Assembly (NCBI GenBank): GCA_917880885.1
Contig: OU862913.1
Span: 44,611,460-44,675,459 of the forward strand
Direction of reading: 5' to 3'
Length of the DNA: 64,000 nucleotides
Source of the DNA: Limnephilus marmoratus
Lineage: Eukaryota > Arthropoda > Insecta > Trichoptera > Limnephilidae
Part shown: positions 27,701 through 35,360 of the stretch, one piece after another
Numbering within the stretch: the stretch's first letter is position 1
How the letters are laid out: every line of letters starts with the position of its first letter
Position numbers and translations under genes: made by a program
Notes under the pieces: model-generated
Seen by the model: only the letters and a program-made list of their open reading frames with translations
Told to the model about the DNA's origin: nothing
Databases searched by the model: none

Positions 27701-30700
27701 AAAACTCCACACAATGAGTTCCGTGTAATCAAATGTAACCCTCGTGAAGGAGTTCGGCGGGTCTCATGTAAAAATAAGCTTAAATTCTCCGGCCATTTTG
27801 TGCGGCGTCCGGTTAGTACGACAAAGTATCGCTGGCCCCTTGAGGGTCGTTATATTCGGATTCTACTGTAGATGTATTAAAATTTAAAAAACTTTGTGTT
27901 GATTTTTTCCTTTGCATTTGATTAACTTGGTTTTGTTTTGTAGACTTCGTCCGCTGGAAATAAAGATCCGCGCCGGAGAATGGGACACCCAGACTACCAA
28001 GGAGCGCCTTCCATACCAGGAAAGGAACGCAGACAGATTCTTGCTTCACCCCAAGTTTAACGCACAATCTCTCGCTAATGACGTCGCACTCATCTTTCTC
28101 AAAGAGCCAATGGTGTTGGCTGACAACGTCAATACGGTAAGCCTCTTTTTAAAGCATTTTACATCATAGACTAGTCGTTCTGTAAACATTAGACCTCGCG
28201 TCCAAAAAGGCTTGTTTTCAATCTTCTCTAATTTAATAAATTATGACTACATTTTTTAACTTTAATTTCTTCTTCTTCTTCTTGTGCCCTGTCCAATCAA
28301 CGGACGTTGGCTATGCAGACTTTGTTTACTGCGGCCCGGAACAGCTCTACGGTTGACTGACCAAACTGGTTTTTCAGCCATGAGGTTCTCCTTCTTCCAG
28401 GGCCCCGTCTTCCGGCAATCTTTCCCTGCATTATGAGATGCAAGATCTCCTACTTCTCTGGATGTCTCATCACATGTCCAAAATATTGAAGTTTTCGGAT
28501 TTTTATAGTTTTAATAACTTATTTTTCTTTATTCATTCGAACCATAACATCTTCATTCGTAACCCTGTCCATCCAGCTTATTTTAAGTATTCTTCTGTAG
28601 ATCCACATCTTGAATGCCTCAAGTTGCCTAATTAGTTCTTCAGTAAGCGTCCATGCTTCCATTCCACAAAATAATATCGAAAACACGTAACCATTCGCAT
28701 TCGTAATCCAAGGTTGAGATCATGACTGCAGAACATCTTTTTCATGCAGATAAGGCCTAGCGCGCACCACGATTGTATTTTTTGCGACACTATTTTAAAA
28801 TCGTGCTATAAGAAATCGCAAAAATAATACTGCGCGCATCGCGATGAAAAATCGCGATGAATTGTTCATTCTCAACATGGATTTCGTACAAATTGCTTGT
28901 ATTGTTTTGCTTCTTCGGAAGATGAGGAATAAAAGAAGGAATAAATACTGGACTCATCCTTTTACAGCAGAAAGATATGTTAAAGGTTTCTTTTATCTGA
29001 AATACAATGATCTTCGACAATATCCAAAAAAATTCTTTGGCTATTATAGAATGACGATTCAGACATTTTGTCACGTAAATAATTATCAATTTGTGATATA
29101 ATTATTTACCTGACCACTAACCTGATAATTTGAACAGCACGGAATGGATTGGCAACACTTTTTTTTCTCTCTGGTTTTCACTTTTTGAATCCGCACCGTA
29201 CGGGAAGCCGGTGTTGATTCGACTTGTCACTTTAGTGATAGTTTTGGATTTAAAAATGGGATAATCTCTTCGTTACCAAATTGTTTTAAACGATTTTAAT
29301 CGCGAGCCGGGCGATGTACATTTTGCGAACGCTTCTTTCTGATGTGATCGGAACGCTGTTTCTAATGTGATTGGTCGCCGCCATTGGGACCGATATTTAT
29401 TCCGCGACACAACGGTATTGTTAATTACCTACATAATCGCGACTGGCATATTGAAAAGCTTTGCGAGGGAGAGTCCTTATGACCTGGTACGGTCATTGCT
29501 GCTCATATTTGTGACGGATGGTTACTCGGCGTTCATTTCCTGATGAGGTGTGCTGACGGAAATCGTGTTTCATCCGGTGGGCTCAACCGGAGCACTGGTG
29601 CTGATCTTGGATACTACTCCCTAGCGGGGAGTCCTCATTCTCTGGCCTTCCTGGGGGTCTTTCCTGGTTCCCATCCTGGAGATTGCGAGAGAATATGGCC
29701 CGCGGTTCATCAACGCGCTATATTCAAGTAAATTAAGAGTTCGTGTCAGTGTAGAATTAGATAAAGATCCATGGTCCGCAGGTACGATATTTCTTTCTGC
29801 TTAATTATATTCCTGTCAAATCTGTTATGAATCTGTTATGTTTCAGAATCTGTTATGTTTTTGGGGATGTGAAACCCGGCCCCTCAAAAGGGCAACATTG
29901 TTATGTTCTTTATAAAATTATACTGGGCTTTGGTTGTTTTGGAAATGAACTCTTTTATTACTGAAACCAATCTAACCTCACAAGTAGAAACCTGTTTTCG
30001 TTTATTCCCAAACATTCTTGTTCTTTTATTCTGGAACAAAAAAAAGCAGAACCTTCCTACATTACGGATCGCTAGGACCCACATAACCTGAGAGAGAGAG
30101 AGATAACCTTATAATTTGACAAACTATTAAGAATTGTTGGACCTCAAATTGCATACAATAATACTAGATGGCGGAATGCAATCTCAGCTGAAGAAAGGTT
30201 TTAAATCGATTTTAAATGCGATTTTAGGTCGCAGTGCGCGCGTGTCCATATAACTTCAAATGCTATAATTTTATTTTGCGACAATCGCGTCGCTCGCTGT
30301 CGCGGAAAAATGTGACAAATCACAATTTTAAAATAGCAACTATTTATTTGTCGTAAATGCGCGCACATACTTACTAACTCATACGTTGCATTTCTGCGAC
30401 AAAATTATCGTGCTACAGAAAATCGTGGTGCGCGCAAGGCCTTAAGGTTGCACGAGCTTGCTCAATGCGGCATTTGATTTCAACCGAAGGATCCCATCTA
30501 TAATTTACATTGCAGCCCCAGTATACTTCAATTTAATAAATCATAATTGAAAGAGGTTGGGATTGGGCGCGAAATTGAGTAATTTGAAAATATGTTGCCT
30601 GTTGTATGCTGATGATACGGTGTTGATTTCTAACTATATGGAAGATCTACAATCTCTCGTGTCTAGGATGAAAAAAGTATGTATGAAAAATGAGTTGTAA

Positions 30701-33700
30701 GTAATGATGAATGTAAGTAAGTCTATAGTCATGGTGTTTGAAAGAAAGAGTATGAAAACAGTGTGCAATATAGTTGTGAATGATGAAGACTTGGAGTAGA
30801 TGGTTTAGTTTGCGTATCTGGGTAGTATGTTTACGAGAGATGGGAAGGCTGATAGAGATATTGAAAGAAGGATAAATGCAGATAACTCCATTAATGCAGG
30901 ACCAAATGTAGTTGGCACTAATAAAAAACTGTCAAAAGAAGCGAAGCTAGCAGTCCACAATGGAATGCTGGTACCAACCCTGATGTATGGCAGTGAGGCA
31001 TCGAATAGGCAGATGAAGGATTGTGTGGTAAAACCATGTATGATCAATTTGGAGATCCACAAAGAAAGCAAGGCTGATGTAAGCGTAATGAGTAAGATTA
31101 AGAAAGGGACCCTCAGATGGTTTTTGCATGTAGAGCGAATGAACAAAGATAGTAGTGTAAGAAGAATATACGACGCAAATGTGAATGGTAGAACAAGTCG
31201 AGGACGCTCGAGGAAGACATGAAACTATCAAGTGAATCAGATACTTGAGTCGGGCCATGTCAAAAGTCAGAATAATAGAAGAGTGTGTAATAAGAATGTA
31301 AGTGAGGCAAGACCGAATTGTTTGGTGGTCCGTCCTCTCTGCCTACCCCTGTGGAACGGTGTGATGGTTACTTAGTTAGTCAATCTGCCTCATCCTTCCT
31401 CTGTCAGTTGTACTCCTAACGGTTTAATATATAATTTCAGGTTTGTCTTCCTGCAGCAGATATTAGTTTCACCGGTGCCAAGGGCTGTTTCGCTACTGGT
31501 TGGGGTAAAACTAACTTTGGTAAGTCCGCCTCTCAAATCACTATTTCTACAGTAGGGTCGCCCCCCCCTGCACTGTTCACCTTGAACATCTTTTCTATGG
31601 AAACCATAGAAACAGACAAGAAAGATTTAACCTCTTAAATGCGATGACTGACAGTTGCTCCCCCGAAATGATATTTACCAAAAAATAATTATTTTTTGTG
31701 CATTATTTACCAATTTCAAACATAAAATTGACTTTACAAATATCCTTAAAATAAGTTGGTATGAATATCAAACGAATTTATATTCAGTGTCGATTGTTTT
31801 GTACTTATGCGCTGGTATACACAGTATATAGACAAGTAGATTTTTCCTTGATGCATTTGAATGAAAATATGTTTAATACTTTGTTATTCGGTGGTACATC
31901 CTCTCTGCACATCCCTTCGGGTCACTTAGTTATATTTCGTGTAATTTGGTATACCGTATTTCATTAAACCGACTGCATATGTATGTAAGTATGCCGGGGG
32001 GGGGGAAATTGTCGCCAGATCAACTGTCATGAACCTGGTAAAATACTCAAATTACTCTGAAGAGATTCTGACACTATCAATAGTAGCTTCTATAGCACGT
32101 AGTTTTTCGTTAAGTTGGCAACACTGAGCGTAGTTTTTGTTTGGGCCAAGAATTTTGACAGTCTACAGAGGAAGCTTGAGGCTTGCTTCAAGCATTGCGC
32201 AATAATCTACGTGCTGGCGGCGAGCTTGATGCGAATTGATATTTTTTGGCGTGGACAACACATAGACTTATATATTTTTAAAATTATTTATTTGGCTTTC
32301 ACCCATAAGGGTTATCTTTGCCATTTCTTGAAAATAGCAGAATTATAAAATAGGAACCCATGTACATTAATAGTTATCGTTCTTCGACATAAAAGAACAG
32401 ATTTTTTCAAAATTAGTTGCATTTTTTTGCGTAGAGATGTCGTTTGTGTGTCTTGTTTGCAGGTAAAGCAGAGCGCTATATAAGTCTGTAGTAATGAGTT
32501 GTTGTTTGTGTGTCTTGTTTGCAGGTAAAGCAGACCACTATGTAAGTTTGTAGTAATGAGATGTTGTCTGTGTGTCTTGTTTGCAGGTAAAGCAGACCAC
32601 TATGTAAGTCTGTAGTAATGAGTTGTTGTTTGTGTGTCTTGTTTGCAGGTAAAGCAGACCACTATGTAAGTTTGTAGTAATGAGATGTTGTCTGTGTGTC
32701 TTGTTTGCAGGTAAAGCAGACCACTATGTAAGTCTGTAGTAATGAGCTGTTGTTTGTGTGTCTTGTTTGCAGGTAAAGCAGACCGCTATGTAAGTCTGTA
32801 GTAATGAGTTGTTGTTTGTGTGTCTTGTTTGCAGGTAAAGCAGACCACTATGTAAGTTTGTAGTAATGAGATGTTGTCTGTGTGTCTTGTTTGCAGGTAA
32901 AGCAGACCACTATGTAAGTCTGTAGTAATGAGTTGTTGTTTGTGTGTCTTGTTTGCAGGTAAAGCAGACCGCTATGTAAGTCTGTAGTAATGAGTTGTTG
33001 TTTGTGTGTCTTGTTTGCAGGTAAAGCAGACCACTATGTAAGTTTGTAGTAATGAGATGTTGTCTGTGTGTCTTGTTTGCAGGTAAAGCAGACCACTATG
33101 TAAGTCTGTAGTAATGAGTTGTTGTTTGTGTGTCTTGTTTGCAGGTAAAGCAGACCGCTATGTAAGTCTGTAGTAATGAGTTGTTGTTTGTGTGTCTTGT
33201 TTGCAGGTAAAGCAGACCACTATGTAAGTTTGTAGTAATGAGATGTTGTCTGTGTGTCTTGTTTGCAGGTAAAGCAGACCACTATGTAAGTCTGTAGTAA
33301 TGAGTTGTTGTTTGTGTGTCTTGTTTGCAGGTAAAGCAGACCGCTATGCTGTCATCATGAAAAAGGTGGAACTCGACACGGTGGAGTTTGCCACTTGCCA
33401 GCGTCAGTTCCAAAAGACGCGTCTATCGTGTATTGAAGTGCTTTTAGAAATGCAATATTTTTTGTTTCTCCGTTTGGTGCGTACACTAATAAATAAATTG
33501 ACAAGTGAGCAGGCCACAAATAGCTTTCTGTGTGAGAAGAATGCAATTTCCAAATTTTCCCCCTGCTATCCCCTCCCGCTTATATGTCTCCTTTGCAATC
33601 CCCCCCTCTCCCCCATCCCACCCCTGCATGACCTTTCCTGTGCGTCCCCATTCCCAGCCCATTCCCCTCCCGCATTCCCCTTCCACCTTCAACCCTCCCT

Positions 33701-35360
33701 ACCCTCCCCCCTCATGCGAACCTCCAATTCCCCTCCCTCCTTCCTTCTCTACCGCTAAACTGTATAAAATACACACATTTTTCGAGCAACTCAGGCACCA
33801 TCTATTACAATTTTTTATACTCATTTCATAACCCCAAAGTTCATCATTGTTTATAGAAACCTTTGCAGGCGTGCGCAGAACAACTCACCAATGTTTCATG
33901 GCAATCGGATGAACGGTATAGTAATATATACGTGACAAACAAAGAAACTTTATTTATTTTATATAAAGATTAGGCACATTTATGAGACACTAGTTTATCA
34001 ATATGTTATTTTAACAATAGGCACATTTAAAACCACCAGGCCTCGGTCACATGGTCATAGTATTTCCACTTTGCAATAAAATCCAAATAAATGGAATATA
34101 TCTGAACATATATCCGAAAGCTAAAAACTGTTTTAAAAAGGTGATGAAATAAACTTTTAAATTTTATTATTACAAATAAACACTTTTTTCTTAAAACACA
34201 ATTTTTTGTAATGCAAACATCAATCACTGTTAAAGAAAAAACATAAAAACACACACATTTTATTATTACAAACATTATTACACCTCATTTTTTGTCATTT
34301 CATGAACAAATATTCACTAACTAACTAACCATCACGCTGTTTTCCCGCAGAGGTAGGCAGAAAGGATGCACTGTCAAACAATTCCATCTTGGCACACTCT
34401 TTGCCTCACTCACATTCATAAATTGTCTCATAAATAAATACTCTTCTATTATTCTGACTTTTGGCAGGGTCCGACTCAAGTTATCTGATTCACTTGATCG
34501 TGCCATGTCTTCCTCGGACGTCCCTGACTTTTTTTACCATTCACATTTGGGTCATATATTCTTCTTACATTATTTTCTTCGATCATTCGCTCTACATGCT
34601 CAAACTATCTGAGGGTCCCTTTCTTAATCTTACTCATTACGCTTACATCAGCCTTGCATTCTTTGCGGCTCTCCAAATTGATCATATATGGTTTTAGCAC
34701 ACATACTCCTCAGGGATCTCATTTCAACAGCATTCAGTCTACTATCCTTCCTCTGCCAGTTTCATACCTCACTGCCATACATCAGGGTAGGTATCAGCAC
34801 TCCATTGTGGACTGCTAGCTTCGCTTCTTTTGACAGTTTTTTCTTAGCGCCAACGGCATTTACCCTTCTTTCAATATCTCTATCAGCTAAAAATTCTCAA
34901 AGTTTCATATGTTTTTCTCAAATTGTTGTCAGAAACTTTGATTTCATAGAGTTGTACATTTTAATTTTTCTATGGATAACTTCTAGATTCAAATATAAAG
35001 CATGATGTTTTCTCTTTCTAACACCATTTAGATCATATTTCTGGCCATGGCAGTAAGAGAGACCTATGTGAGCTGTTTCCAAAAGCAAACAAATGAACCT
35101 TAGAGGGGTTAACTAATCAATGTACCGACATGTTTGATATAATGAGAGTTGTTGTATTCCAGGGAGACGGAGGTGGCCCATTAGTCTGCCCATCACCAGT
35201 GGCGGGGAGATATCTTCAAGCAGGCATCGTGGCTTGGGGCATTGGTTGCGGCGAGAAGGACGTACCTGCGGCCTACGCACACGTGGCCAAGCTCCGCACG
35301 TGGATCGACCAGAGCGTACAAGCTGCGGGACTCGAAACCGCCTCCTACACCCTCGTGTAG
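6598..35360 (+). CDS. Clip-domain serine protease homolog (pseudoprotease), multi-exon gene
   Basis: Seven exons share one reading frame with matching splice phases: 6598-6749, 20415-20571, 25854-25984, 27944-28136, 31441-31519, 33331-about 33427 and 35163-35360. In order they encode a Cys-rich clip segment (CVCVPYYLC, then CQVSIEVCC), a linker, and a chymotrypsin-fold domain with [17 protein letters not shown] (triad His), NDVALIFL (triad Asp) and [10 protein letters not shown]. In the last motif catalytic Ser is Gly, so no proteolysis is expected. Known relatives (masquerade-like SPHs, PPAF-II) are secreted haemolymph cofactors in prophenoloxidase activation; that role is inferred here. The signal-peptide exon was not found upstream. 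A short exon before the last one, which should carry the conserved ICAGGE-type Cys loop, is also missing, so the locus may be damaged or misassembled. Confidence 0.85.
6815..7620. repeat. Nested SINE 3' part, LINE C-terminus and retroposon tail
   Basis: 6815-6960 matches the 3' half of the SINE at 13613-14007. 6975-7330 (minus) encodes a LINE C-terminal segment with [11 protein letters not shown] and [10 protein letters not shown]. It has relatives at 30545-31370 (plus) and 34320-34890 (minus). 7340-7620 matches the repeat at 53055-53395. None of this is a host gene. Confidence 0.65.
7713..8588. mobile_element. Nonautonomous hAT-like element (876 bp)
   Basis: The ends TAGGGATGCAAGG and TTGCTTCCCTA are imperfect inverted repeats, followed inwards by runs of ATCGATA-type palindromes. 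An exact 8-bp duplication GCTAGGCA flanks it (7705-7712 and 8589-8596). No transposase is present. It is inserted next to a TTAACCCCTCAG sequence that resembles the end of the MITE at 43330-43916. Confidence 0.8.
8543..9425. repeat. 182-bp tandem repeat built on a hAT end
   Basis: TGATGCATTGACACA recurs at exact 182-bp intervals (8601, 8783, 8965, 9147, 9329). Each unit holds a copy of the right end of the neighbouring hAT element (ending TTGCTTCCCTA), its flanking TCTAGGCA-like site and about 130 bp of flanking DNA. Confidence 0.9.
9480..9690 (+). pseudogene. Non-LTR retrotransposon fragment (RT thumb region)
   Basis: The frame reads [20 protein letters not shown], a pattern from the region after the polymerase core of jockey/CR1-like elements. 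After a stop codon it continues [12 protein letters not shown]. It is broken and isolated. Confidence 0.55.
9691..9890. repeat. 30-bp AT-rich tandem repeat
   Basis: About six units with GTATATTTATCTTATCTTAA recur at 30-bp spacing. They start at the end of the LINE fragment. Confidence 0.85.
9900..10315. repeat. Two interspersed repeat fragments
   Basis: 9900-10115 is the reverse complement of the family at 16556-16935 and 44030-44245 (marked by CACGAGTGGGGAGGCTACGA). 10120-10315 matches the family with TTTTCAAACAGCTCGCGTGC also seen at 13250-13460, 24700-24780 and 33500-33880. The open frames here are not genes. Confidence 0.55.
10595..11095. repeat. 18-19-bp tandem array of CGACCTTGGGGTGACCTA units, split by a SINE
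   Basis: About a dozen units run to 10830 and two or three more follow at 11035-11095. The two parts are separated by a minus-strand truncated SINE (about 10845-11034). On the minus strand each unit reads CCAAGGTCG or near it, next to AGGTCACC. Confidence 0.85.
11251..11865. repeat. 150-bp tandem repeat, four copies
   Basis: ATTGTCATGTGGTTGTAATA recurs at 11282, 11432, 11582 and 11745. The last copy has a 13-bp local duplication. A single inverted relative lies at about 13020-13110. Confidence 0.9.
11866..13250. other. AT-rich SPH intron sequence, no gene
   Basis: This stretch has long A/T runs and an (TA)-type tract near 11920 and 12425. It also has the inverted fragment of the 150-bp repeat at 13020-13110. 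No coding or RNA gene is recognised. Confidence 0.5.
13613..14007 (+). mobile_element. SINE with tRNA-derived head
   Basis: The 5' head is tRNA-like. Its A-box region reads TAGTCTAAGGGTAAGGC and its B-box region GGGATTGAATCCC. It is followed by an AT-rich linker and a body ending in GGGAGCAGCTAGGACTCTTG and ATTCAT. The same family occurs full length at 39932-40300 (plus) and 39296-39675 (minus), and truncated at 6815, 10845, 18640 and 21758. Confidence 0.75.
14404..16260. repeat. Large minisatellite with 62-bp higher-order units
   Basis: A basic unit of about 31 bp (GGCCAACACCTTGCCCTTCA) diverges freely over 14520-15480. From about 15480 to 16200 it becomes a near-perfect 62-bp dimer containing GACGATTGATGGCCTACACC and GCGATACTATTGACGGCC, in about eleven copies. 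Open frames across it simply follow the repeat. Confidence 0.9.
16556..16935. repeat. Interspersed repeat carrying a second tRNA-like SINE head
   Basis: The outer parts match 44030-44245. Within it, 16735-16812 on the minus strand reads like a tRNA head: TGGTTGAGTGGGC resembles a box A and GTGTTCGACTCCTC a box B. This is a different family from the SINE at 13613. Confidence 0.5.
17171..17547. mobile_element. TA-flanked MITE (377 bp)
   Basis: Terminal inverted repeats run CAGG(C/A)TGTCCGGGGGTAA and on through GTGCATTAAC. TA dinucleotides lie at 17169-17170 and 17548-17549. This fits mariner-type nonautonomous elements. The open frame crossing it is incidental. Confidence 0.75.
17550..19810. 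other. SPH intron with Helitron-like and SINE fragments
   Basis: 18640-18745 is a minus-strand SINE body. 18143-18420 and 19029-19663 begin CTAGC(T/A)GAC and TTGGCCACACGTTGCTGTGG or close variants. They end in a tract with AAAATCCGTTCAGTAGTTTT, a common insect nonautonomous repeat whose ends suggest Helitrons. No host coding is seen. Confidence 0.4.
19810..20395. repeat. Array of about 19-20-bp GTGGTATTTCATGATGAT units
   Basis: About 30 degenerate copies run to within about 20 bp of the acceptor of SPH exon B. The unit is AT-rich and contains no AG until late in the array. Confidence 0.85.
20415..20571 (+). CDS. SPH exon B: second half of clip domain and linker
   Basis: The acceptor is TTGGTTTTCAG and the donor CCC|GTAAGT. 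It enters in phase 2 and leaves in phase 0. It encodes [17 protein letters not shown], which completes the clip disulfides, and then [18 protein letters not shown], the linker Cys region before the protease-like domain. Confidence 0.9.
20640..21400 (-). repeat. Retroposon tail and LINE 3' end
   Basis: 20640-20890 is the minus-strand tail family. 21070-21400 encodes, on the minus strand, the LINE C-terminus [16 protein letters not shown] and ends in the GAGGAAAATAATTTTCCTC hairpin. The full form of this LINE end is at 62631-63765. Confidence 0.65.
21758..22085 (-). mobile_element. SINE copy lacking the tRNA head
   Basis: This is the body of the 13613-14007 SINE family in reverse orientation. 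It starts at GACTACCGCACAAGAATC, and the 5' head is lost. It lies next to a Helitron-like terminus CTAGTTTTTTCCCGCGGC at 21718. Confidence 0.65.
22319..22520. repeat. Three-fold degenerate 60-bp repeat
   Basis: CTAAGG(C/T)(C/T)T followed by TTTCTTCTTTT, GA(T/C)CAG and AATGGT recurs three times. It lies between the piggyBac remnant and the SINE. Confidence 0.6.
22606..23115 (-). pseudogene. piggyBac-like transposase, C-terminal fragment
   Basis: The minus-strand frame (ATG at 23100) encodes 164 residues. [19 protein letters not shown] is followed by [20 protein letters not shown] and [19 protein letters not shown]. These are the late part of the DDE transposase domain, including the GGVDRFDQ segment. 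Coding similarity continues a few codons upstream of the ATG (KQDKF), then is lost. Full piggyBac transposases are about 580 residues, so this is a remnant. TTAA-bounded ends were not identified around it. Confidence 0.8.
23217..23968 (+). pseudogene. Non-LTR retrotransposon ORF2 C-terminal fragment
   Basis: An early segment [19 protein letters not shown] is followed, after a small frame break, by a 208-residue open frame. That frame contains [22 protein letters not shown] helix [34 protein letters not shown] and [13 protein letters not shown]. It is the region after the RT core of RTE-like or related LINEs. Polymerase motifs are absent, so it is a 5'-truncated copy. Confidence 0.8.
23970..24690. 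other. SPH intron sequence, no gene
   Basis: About 700 bp with neither coding nor clear repeat structure that I can see. Confidence 0.45.
25040..25770 (+). pseudogene. LINE C-terminal remnants
   Basis: 25040-25283 reads [20 protein letters not shown], a C-terminal pattern common in jockey-like LINEs. 25680-25755 reads [17 protein letters not shown], the extreme C-terminus of another LINE. Both are short and isolated. A poly-T run and two near-identical TTATAATATTTATAA segments lie between them. Confidence 0.55.
25854..25984 (+). CDS. SPH exon C: start of protease-like domain, catalytic-position His
   Basis: The acceptor is GTTTGTTTGCAG and the donor AA|GTGAGT. It enters in phase 0 and leaves in phase 2. 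It encodes [16 protein letters not shown], then [19 protein letters not shown]. The His of the triad is present. There is no R/K-IVGG activation site; the EFGEFPW form is normal for SPHs. Confidence 0.9.
26460..27190 (-). pseudogene. LINE 3' end and tail family in SPH intron
   Basis: 26460-26620 matches the GGTACCGCCGCCCCGGGAAC tail family. 26695-27190 is a minus-strand degenerate copy of the LINE C-terminus at 63240-63765. It has the same C-terminal order and ends in the GAGGAAAATAATTTCCCTC hairpin. Confidence 0.6.
27195..27695. repeat. Near-perfect long inverted repeat (about 245-bp arms, 9-nt loop)
   Basis: Arms meet at GTCTGGTTAG / CTAACCAGAC with a loop of about 9 nt centred near 27450. 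They extend outwards to AGGAAGGTTCAATCCTCTG and its complement. Each arm contains a pogo/Tigger-like end, CAGTAGAATTTGGATATAAC. A single further end of that type (GTTATATTCGGATTCTACTG) lies at 27849-27868. Confidence 0.85.
27944..28136 (+). CDS. SPH exon D: catalytic-position Asp region
   Basis: The acceptor is TTTTGTTTTGTAG and the donor ACG|GTAAGC. It enters in phase 2 and leaves in phase 0. It encodes [19 protein letters not shown] and [13 protein letters not shown]. The NDVAL Asp matches the triad Asp of active proteases. Confidence 0.92.
28753..30442. mobile_element. PIF/Harbinger-like transposon, internally degenerate (1690 bp)
   Basis: Terminal inverted repeats AGGCCT(A/T)GCGCGCACCACG lie at both ends, flanked by TA. 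Subterminal sequence is rich in ATCGCGA-type palindromes. It carries the transposase start at 28844-29101. The rest of the transposase is missing, and unrelated sequence fills 29110-30180. Confidence 0.75.
28844..29101 (+). pseudogene. Harbinger-type transposase N-terminal fragment
   Basis: This is an 85-codon frame. [19 protein letters not shown] is followed by [20 protein letters not shown]. Harbinger/HARBI1-like proteins share an N-terminal W-HP ... LR-P-KFF-YYRM pattern. Full proteins are around 350 residues with a DDE nuclease domain, which is absent here. Confidence 0.65.
30545..31370 (+). pseudogene. LINE ORF2 fragment with RT catalytic box
   Basis: [11 protein letters not shown] (about 30600) is the RT active-site motif. 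It is followed with stops and frame breaks by [53 protein letters not shown] and a [10 protein letters not shown] segment. The same family is at 6975-7330 and 34320-34890 on the other strand. It is inactive. Confidence 0.75.
31441..31519 (+). CDS. SPH exon E: conserved ATGWGK region
   Basis: The acceptor is TATAATTTCAG and the donor TTTG|GTAAGTCC. It enters in phase 0 and leaves in phase 1. It encodes [20 protein letters not shown] and then WGKTNFG. VCLP and GCFATGWGK are standard SPH landmarks. Confidence 0.92.
31643..32033. mobile_element. MITE with TGACAGTTG ends
   Basis: The inverted ends are TGACAGTTGCTC and GATCAACTGTCA. The copy at 36899-37681 has the same ends and interior in opposite orientation and carries a further nested element. 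No coding. Confidence 0.65.
32440..33330 (+). repeat. 62-bp minisatellite made of repeated splice-acceptor units
   Basis: Fourteen units precede exon F. Each carries GTGTCTTGTTTGCAG followed by GTAAAGCAGACC(A/G)CTAT and then GTAAGT. GTAAAG starts lie at 32463 and every 62 bp to 33269, and the true exon is the fifteenth at 33331. Variants fall into three types that recur in order, a 186-bp higher-order period. The units contain both acceptor- and donor-like sites. Confidence 0.95.
33331..33427 (+). CDS. SPH exon F, at the end of the acceptor minisatellite
   Basis: The acceptor is CTTGTTTGCAG, entering in phase 1 from exon E (Gly completed by GT). It encodes [20 protein letters not shown] and [11 protein letters not shown], the usual SPH segment after WGK. 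The donor is uncertain: the best candidate is TC|GTGTAT at 33427/33428, which is weak. The true end may differ by a few codons. Confidence 0.8.
33490..35112. repeat. Repeat-filled SPH intron: C-rich repeat, LINE remnant and MITE ends
   Basis: 33500-33880 is the C-rich TCGAGCAACTC family. 34030-34300 and 34910-35112 resemble parts of the TTAA MITE at 43330-43916. 34320-34890 is a minus-strand LINE C-terminus of the 30545-31370 family. I searched this interval by eye for the missing SPH exon and did not find it. Confidence 0.55.
35163..35360 (+). CDS. SPH exon G: terminal exon with Ser-to-Gly active site
   Basis: The acceptor is GTTGTATTCCAG. The exon starts directly with [12 protein letters not shown], where active proteases have GDSGGP. 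It continues [19 protein letters not shown] and [15 protein letters not shown], and ends at TAG 35358-35360 after a short tail. No canonical AATAAA is visible in the first 150 bp downstream. Confidence 0.92.
   Translation, partial: GDGGGPLVCPSPVAGRYLQAGIVAWGIGCGEKDVPAAYAHVAKLRTWIDQSVQAAGLETASYTLV

Larger units (their letters stand above)
28262..30535 (-). pseudogene. LINE fragment interrupted by a Harbinger-like element
   Basis: 28262-28752 and 30443-30535 are two parts of one minus-strand LINE C-terminal region. The line continues across the insertion with a single TA restored (ATGCAGATA then AGGTTGCACG). The coding is full of breaks. Confidence 0.6.

Noticed and set aside
29543..29731. A 62-codon gene inside the Harbinger-like element
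   Set aside because: No transposase or host domain is recognisable; it is filler between the terminal repeats.
32463..33285. Fourteen functional 17-nt microexons
   Set aside because: Kept only as a hypothesis: the intervening 45-nt introns are probably too short, and inclusion of one unit changes the phase.
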